Assembly: GCA_017303575.1 (NCBI GenBank) | Contig: JAFLCL010000041.1 | Location: 1-44,902 of the forward strand | From: Deltaproteobacteria bacterium | Lineage (GTDB): Bacteria; Myxococcota_A; Polyangia; Polyangiales; Sandaracinaceae | DNA: 44,902 bases | Reading direction: 5' to 3' | In this document: positions 41,601 to 44,902 of the stretch, one piece after another | How positions within the stretch are numbered: position 1 is the first letter of the stretch | Layout of the letters: every line of letters starts with the position of its first letter | Program-made: the position numbers and the translations under genes | The notes under the pieces: generated by a model | What the model saw: the letters and a program-made list of their open reading frames with translations, nothing else | The model's database searches: none | What the model was told of the DNA's origin: nothing

Positions 41601-44600
41601 TCAGTCTCGGGTGGCGCGCACTGCGGCGTCGGTCTCGTGCCCAGCGCGACCCCAGCGCAGGTAGATCGCGGGCGTCACGAGCAAGGTGAGCATCGTCGAG
41701 CTCACCAGACCGCCGAGGATCACGACTGCCATCGGGTGCTCGATCTCGTGCCCCGCCGTGTCGCCGCCGAGCGCGACGGGCAGGAGCGCGAGGCCGGTCG
41801 CCAGCGCGGTCATGAGGATCGGCGCCAGGCGCTCGGTCGCGCCGCGCACGACGAGCTCCGGCCCGAATGGCACGCCCTCGACGGCTTCGAGGTGGCGAAA
41901 GTGCGAGACGAGCATGATGCCGTTGCGTGCGGCGATGCCGATCACGGCGACGAGGCCGATGAGCGTGCCGAGCGAGACCACGCCGCTGCTCGCTGCCGCC
42001 ACGACCCCGCCCACGAGCGCGAACGGAAGGCCCGCGAACACGAGGAGGGCCAGCCGCGGTGTGCCGAAGTCCGCGAGCAAGACGAGGAAGATCCCGAGCA
42101 GCGCGAGCGCAGCGACGGCGAACAAGCGCGAGCGAGCCTCTGCGCGCGCTGCGCCTTCACCGAGCACGTCCGCGTGGTGCGCGGTGGGCAACGTCATCGC
42201 CGCGACGTGCGCGGCCACGGCATCGCCCACTCCGCCGAGGTCCGCCCCGGGCGCGAGGTCGATCAGCACGTCGATCTTTCGCGTGGATGCGTCGTGCGCG
42301 ATCGTGTTGGGCATCGGCACGATCGACACGTCGGCCACGTCGCCGAGGCGCACCACGGTTCGGCCATCGACGGCGATCGCGAGGTCTCGCACGGCCGCCA
42401 CGTCGCCGCGCACGCGCTCCTCGGCCCACACCACCACGTCGAGGGGCTGGAGACCGCGCACGATCTGGCCCACCACCTCGCCCGAGAGCAGCGTCGCGGC
42501 GCGCGTCCGTACAAGACCGGGCTCGACGCCGAGCGCCGCGCAGCGCTCGAGGTCCATGCGGATCTCGACCTGAGGCACGAGCACCTGCGCCTCGGGGTGT
42601 GCGTGCGCGATGCCGGGGATCGACTCGAGCTCGTGGGCGAGCGAGGTGGCGGCGGCGCGCATCGCAGGGAGATCGGTGCCGCGGATGCGCACCACGATCG
42701 GCGCACCGCCACCGCTCAGCACCTCACGCATGCGCTCCTGGAGGTAGGTCTGAACGTCGCGGTAGACGCCAGGGTAGCCATCGACCACCTCGTTCACGCG
42801 CGCCTGCGTGGCAGGGAGATCAGCCTCGGGATCGACGCTGATCCACAGCTCCGCGAAGTTCGGTCCCACGACCTCGTCGGCGACCTCCGCGCGCCCGATG
42901 TGGGCGCCGAAGCTCCGCACGCCAGGCACCGCCAGCAACTCGACGCGCGCGCGATCGGCGCTGCGCTCCACCGCCGCGAGCGATGTCCCAGGCCGCGCGA
43001 TCCAGTGCATGAGGAAGTCGTTCTCCGCGAAGTGCGGGAGGAACTCCTCGCGCAGCCCACCCGCGAGCGCCCCCGCCCCGACGAGCAAGAGGAGCGTCAC
43101 GCCCACGAGCAGCCGCGGCGCCTCGATGGCCCGCCGCACCATGGGCGCGTAGAGGCGCAAGAGCAGCCGCGCGATCGGCGCGCTCGTCTCGGACGCGTGA
43201 CCGCCGCGGAGCAGGAACGACGCGAGCACGGGCGTGATCGTCAGCGCGACGACTGTGCTCGCGAGCACGGCCAGGCCGTACGAGAGCGCGAGGGGTCGGA
43301 AGAACTCGCCTGCGACGCCACCGAGGAACAGCACGGGCACGAACACGAGGATCACGACGAGGCTCGCGTACACGATGGCGCTGCGCACCTCGAGCGAGGC
43401 CTCGACGATCAGTGACACGCGCGCGGCGAGCGAGGCGTCGGGCGGAAGCTCGACCAGGCGTCGGTGGATGTTCTCCACGTCGATGATCGCGTCGTCGACC
43501 ACCTCGCCGAGCGCGATGACGAGGCCCGCGATCACCATCGTGTCGATCGTCGTGCCCATCCACGTCAGCGTGAGCGCGGCGGCAAGCAGCGACAGCGGGA
43601 TCGCGAGCACGCTGATCATCGCGGTGCGCGCGTTCCAGAGGAACAGGAACAACACGACCACCACGAACGCGCACCCGATCCCCATCGCCTCGCCGAGGTT
43701 CGAGAGCGCGCGCTCGATGAAGCTGGCGGGGCGGAAGATGGTGGCGTCGACCTCGACGCCTTGCATGCCGGGGGCGAGCGAGCCGAGCACGCGATCGACG
43801 GCGCGCGTCACCTCGAGCGTGCTCGCCCCCGGCTGCTTCTCGACGATCAAGAGCAGGCCGGCGCCGCGCGTCACGAGGCCCGAGCCGATCGGCGCGCCGT
43901 GATCCTCGACCACATCGGCCACGTCGCCGATCGCCAGCGTGCTGCGTCCGAGCCCCCCGATCGGCACGCGCGCGAGCGAGGCGGCGTCGAGCGCGACCGG
44001 CGCGTGGATCATCGCGAGGCGCGTGGTCGGACCGTCGATGAAGCCGCCCGAGCGGGGGAGCACGGCTTCGCGCGTGACCATCGACACGCGGCCCAGATCG
44101 ACGCCGTGTGCCGCCAGACGATCGGGATCGACGCGCACCTCGAGACGTCGATCGCGCTCGCCCCAGATCGCCACGTTCGCGACGCCTGGGATGGCCATCA
44201 GCGCCGGGCGCACCGTCCATCGCGCGAGATCGGTGAGCGCGAGCGTGTCGAGAGACTCGGACCAGAGTCCGACCTTGAGGATGCGGCTCGTCGAGCTGAG
44301 CGGAGAGAGCAGCACGGGCGGTCGCGAGACCACCGGCAGCTGCGGCAGCGCGCGACTGACCCGCTCTTGGACGAGCGCCCGCGCCGTGAGCAGGTCGGTG
44401 CCGTTGGGGAAGAGCAGCACGATCGACGAGAGACCCAGCACCGAGCGAGAGCGCATCGCGGTGGTGCCCGGCGTGCCGGCGAGCGCTGCCTCGAGCGGTG
44501 TGGTGACGAGCGCCTCGACCTCTTCGCTCGAGAGGCCGGGCGCCTCGGTCTGGATCTCGACGCGCGGCGGCGCGAACTCGGGGAAGGCGTCGAAGCGCGC

Positions 44601-44696
44601 GTCCGACACGCCGCGCAGGGCCACGGCCACGAACACGAGCGTGAGGCCGAGCACGACCCAGCGCTGACGAAGGCAGGTCTCGATGAACGCGCGCAT
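41601..44696 (-). CDS. HME-type RND efflux transporter permease
   Basis: The product is 1031 aa from ATG 44696, the usual length for RND permeases. The frame extends upstream, but M(RAFIETCLRQRW) begins the standard N-terminal helix. Family blocks are the large periplasmic domain after FPEFAPPRVEIQTEAPGLSS, the helix-4 proton-relay segment ALGEVVDDAIIDVENIHRR and the C-terminal half repeat (VVSLGTLIGLVAVIGIAARN). The VDDAIIDVEN pattern is typical of the CusA/CzcA-like heavy-metal group rather than the AcrB group. It would export metal ions or small molecules with the adaptor encoded immediately upstream; no outer-membrane channel gene is within the window. Confidence 0.93.
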   Translation of the reverse strand: MRAFIETCLRQRWVVLGLTLVFVAVALRGVSDARFDAFPEFAPPRVEIQTEAPGLSSEEVEALVTTPLEAALAGTPGTTAMRSRSVLGLSSIVLLFPNGTDLLTARALVQERVSRALPQLPVVSRPPVLLSPLSSTSRILKVGLWSESLDTLALTDLARWTVRPALMAIPGVANVAIWGERDRRLEVRVDPDRLAAHGVDLGRVSMVTREAVLPRSGGFIDGPTTRLAMIHAPVALDAASLARVPIGGLGRSTLAIGDVADVVEDHGAPIGSGLVTRGAGLLLIVEKQPGASTLEVTRAVDRVLGSLAPGMQGVEVDATIFRPASFIERALSNLGEAMGIGCAFVVVVLFLFLWNARTAMISVLAIPLSLLAAALTLTWMGTTIDTMVIAGLVIALGEVVDDAIIDVENIHRRLVELPPDASLAARVSLIVEASLEVRSAIVYASLVVILVFVPVLFLGGVAGEFFRPLALSYGLAVLASTVVALTITPVLASFLLRGGHASETSAPIARLLLRLYAPMVRRAIEAPRLLVGVTLLLLVGAGALAGGLREEFLPHFAENDFLMHWIARPGTSLAAVERSADRARVELLAVPGVRSFGAHIGRAEVADEVVGPNFAELWISVDPEADLPATQARVNEVVDGYPGVYRDVQTYLQERMREVLSGGGAPIVVRIRGTDLPAMRAAATSLAHELESIPGIAHAHPEAQVLVPQVEIRMDLERCAALGVEPGLVRTRAATLLSGEVVGQIVRGLQPLDVVVWAEERVRGDVAAVRDLAIAVDGRTVVRLGDVADVSIVPMPNTIAHDASTRKIDVLIDLAPGADLGGVGDAVAAHVAAMTLPTAHHADVLGEGAARAEARSRLFAVAALALLGIFLVLLADFGTPRLALLVFAGLPFALVGGVVAAASSGVVSLGTLIGLVAVIGIAARNGIMLVSHFRHLEAVEGVPFGPELVVRGATERLAPILMTALATGLALLPVALGGDTAGHEIEHPMAVVILGGLVSSTMLTLLVTPAIYLRWGRAGHETDAAVRATRD

Positions 44697-44697
44697 G

Positions 44698-44902
44698 TCA
44701 GTGACCGGGAGGGAACTCGGAGCCGAACACCTCGGCCGCGCCGACGCTGACGACGCAGGTGCCCGCCGCCGGCCCGTGCGCGAGCACCGCGCGATCACCC
44801 ACGCGGCGCACGGGATCGACGCGCACGCGCGCGAAGCGCGTCGCGCTCTCGCACCGATACACCCACGCGCCGCCCCACGCGTCGTGGACGATCGCCGAGA
44901 GC
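44698..44902 (-). CDS. RND periplasmic adaptor (MFP) subunit, C-terminal part
   Basis: The frame from the window edge to TGA at 44698-44700 encodes 67 residues, so the gene is cut by the window end. The visible part (VYRCESATRFARVRVDPVRR, then GDRAVLAHGPAAGTCVV) ends in GAAEVFGSEFPPGH. The closing Gly-Ala-x2-Val/Leu-x-Gly-x-Glu-Phe is typical of membrane-fusion adaptor proteins of HME-type pumps. The permease ATG lies one base after its stop, a standard adaptor-permease operon order. Confidence 0.8.
   Translation of the reverse strand, partial: LSAIVHDAWGGAWVYRCESATRFARVRVDPVRRVGDRAVLAHGPAAGTCVVSVGAAEVFGSEFPPGH

Noticed and set aside
41067..43415. 782-codon plus-strand frame across the RND gene
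   Set aside because: It is a shadow of the RND permease, which has all family motifs on the minus strand.

Overview
The window is a very GC-rich, tightly packed chromosomal segment. It most resembles a myxobacterium of the order Polyangiales, Sandaracinus-like. This is inferred from lipoproteins with Asp/Pro/Ala/Gly-rich linkers after the lipobox, a MYXO-CTERM-like tail, a Hanks-type kinase with a C-terminal membrane anchor, an FHA-GAF-cyclase, RCC1-like surface proteins and paired DUF1592/DUF1552 proteins. No tRNA, rRNA, CRISPR array, prophage or insertion sequence was seen. Almost all large antisense frames are shadows produced by the GC bias.

Layout. 1-2530: the end of a Cys-rich MYXO-CTERM-like surface protein, then recN. 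2542-5793: a membrane-anchored Ser/Thr kinase divergent from a predicted two-winged-helix regulator, only 24 bp apart. 5858-12410: secreted proteins on the plus strand (an RCC1-like lipoprotein, a PEGA-like protein, and a DUF1592-type cytochrome-like lipoprotein coupled to a Tat-exported DUF1552 protein), closed by a strong hairpin. 12520-14616: a convergent IPT/TIG lipoprotein. 14913-20760: an envelope-lipid run on the plus strand (LpxH-like phosphoesterase, lipoprotein, diacylglycerol-kinase-like protein, apolipoprotein N-acyltransferase, membrane protein, Cys-rich protein). 20757-23015: a molybdopterin oxidoreductase whose N-terminus is built from a dispersed hairpin repeat. 23032-25845: accD, a tandem-repeat spacer, folC and a small zinc-ribbon protein.

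25855-26366 is a VapBC-like pair whose PIN toxin appears internally deleted. 26422-30720 is a coupled three-gene minus-strand operon: an unrecognised 430-aa protein, a J-like protein without HPD, and an atypical Hsp70. 30816-34196: an FHA-GAF-class III cyclase and two small membrane proteins. 34212-36427: accA and a PrsW-like protease, closed by a repeat copy and a terminator-like hairpin. 36564-37784: a fold-type III PLP enzyme. 37820-40994: a membrane protein, a TPR protein, a 50-aa membrane protein and an unknown. 41103-44902: a small membrane protein and an HME-type RND pump with the end of its periplasmic adaptor.

The functional themes are fatty-acid, folate and envelope-lipid biosynthesis (accA, accD, folC, lnt, LpxH-like, DAGK-like), signalling (kinase, regulator, cyclase) and surface display. 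The most unusual items are the Hsp70 operon, the repeat-derived extension of the molybdoenzyme, the eroded PIN toxin and the kinase/regulator pair. I did not find an unmistakable new defence or biosynthetic system. The Hsp70 operon is the best candidate for an undescribed functional unit.
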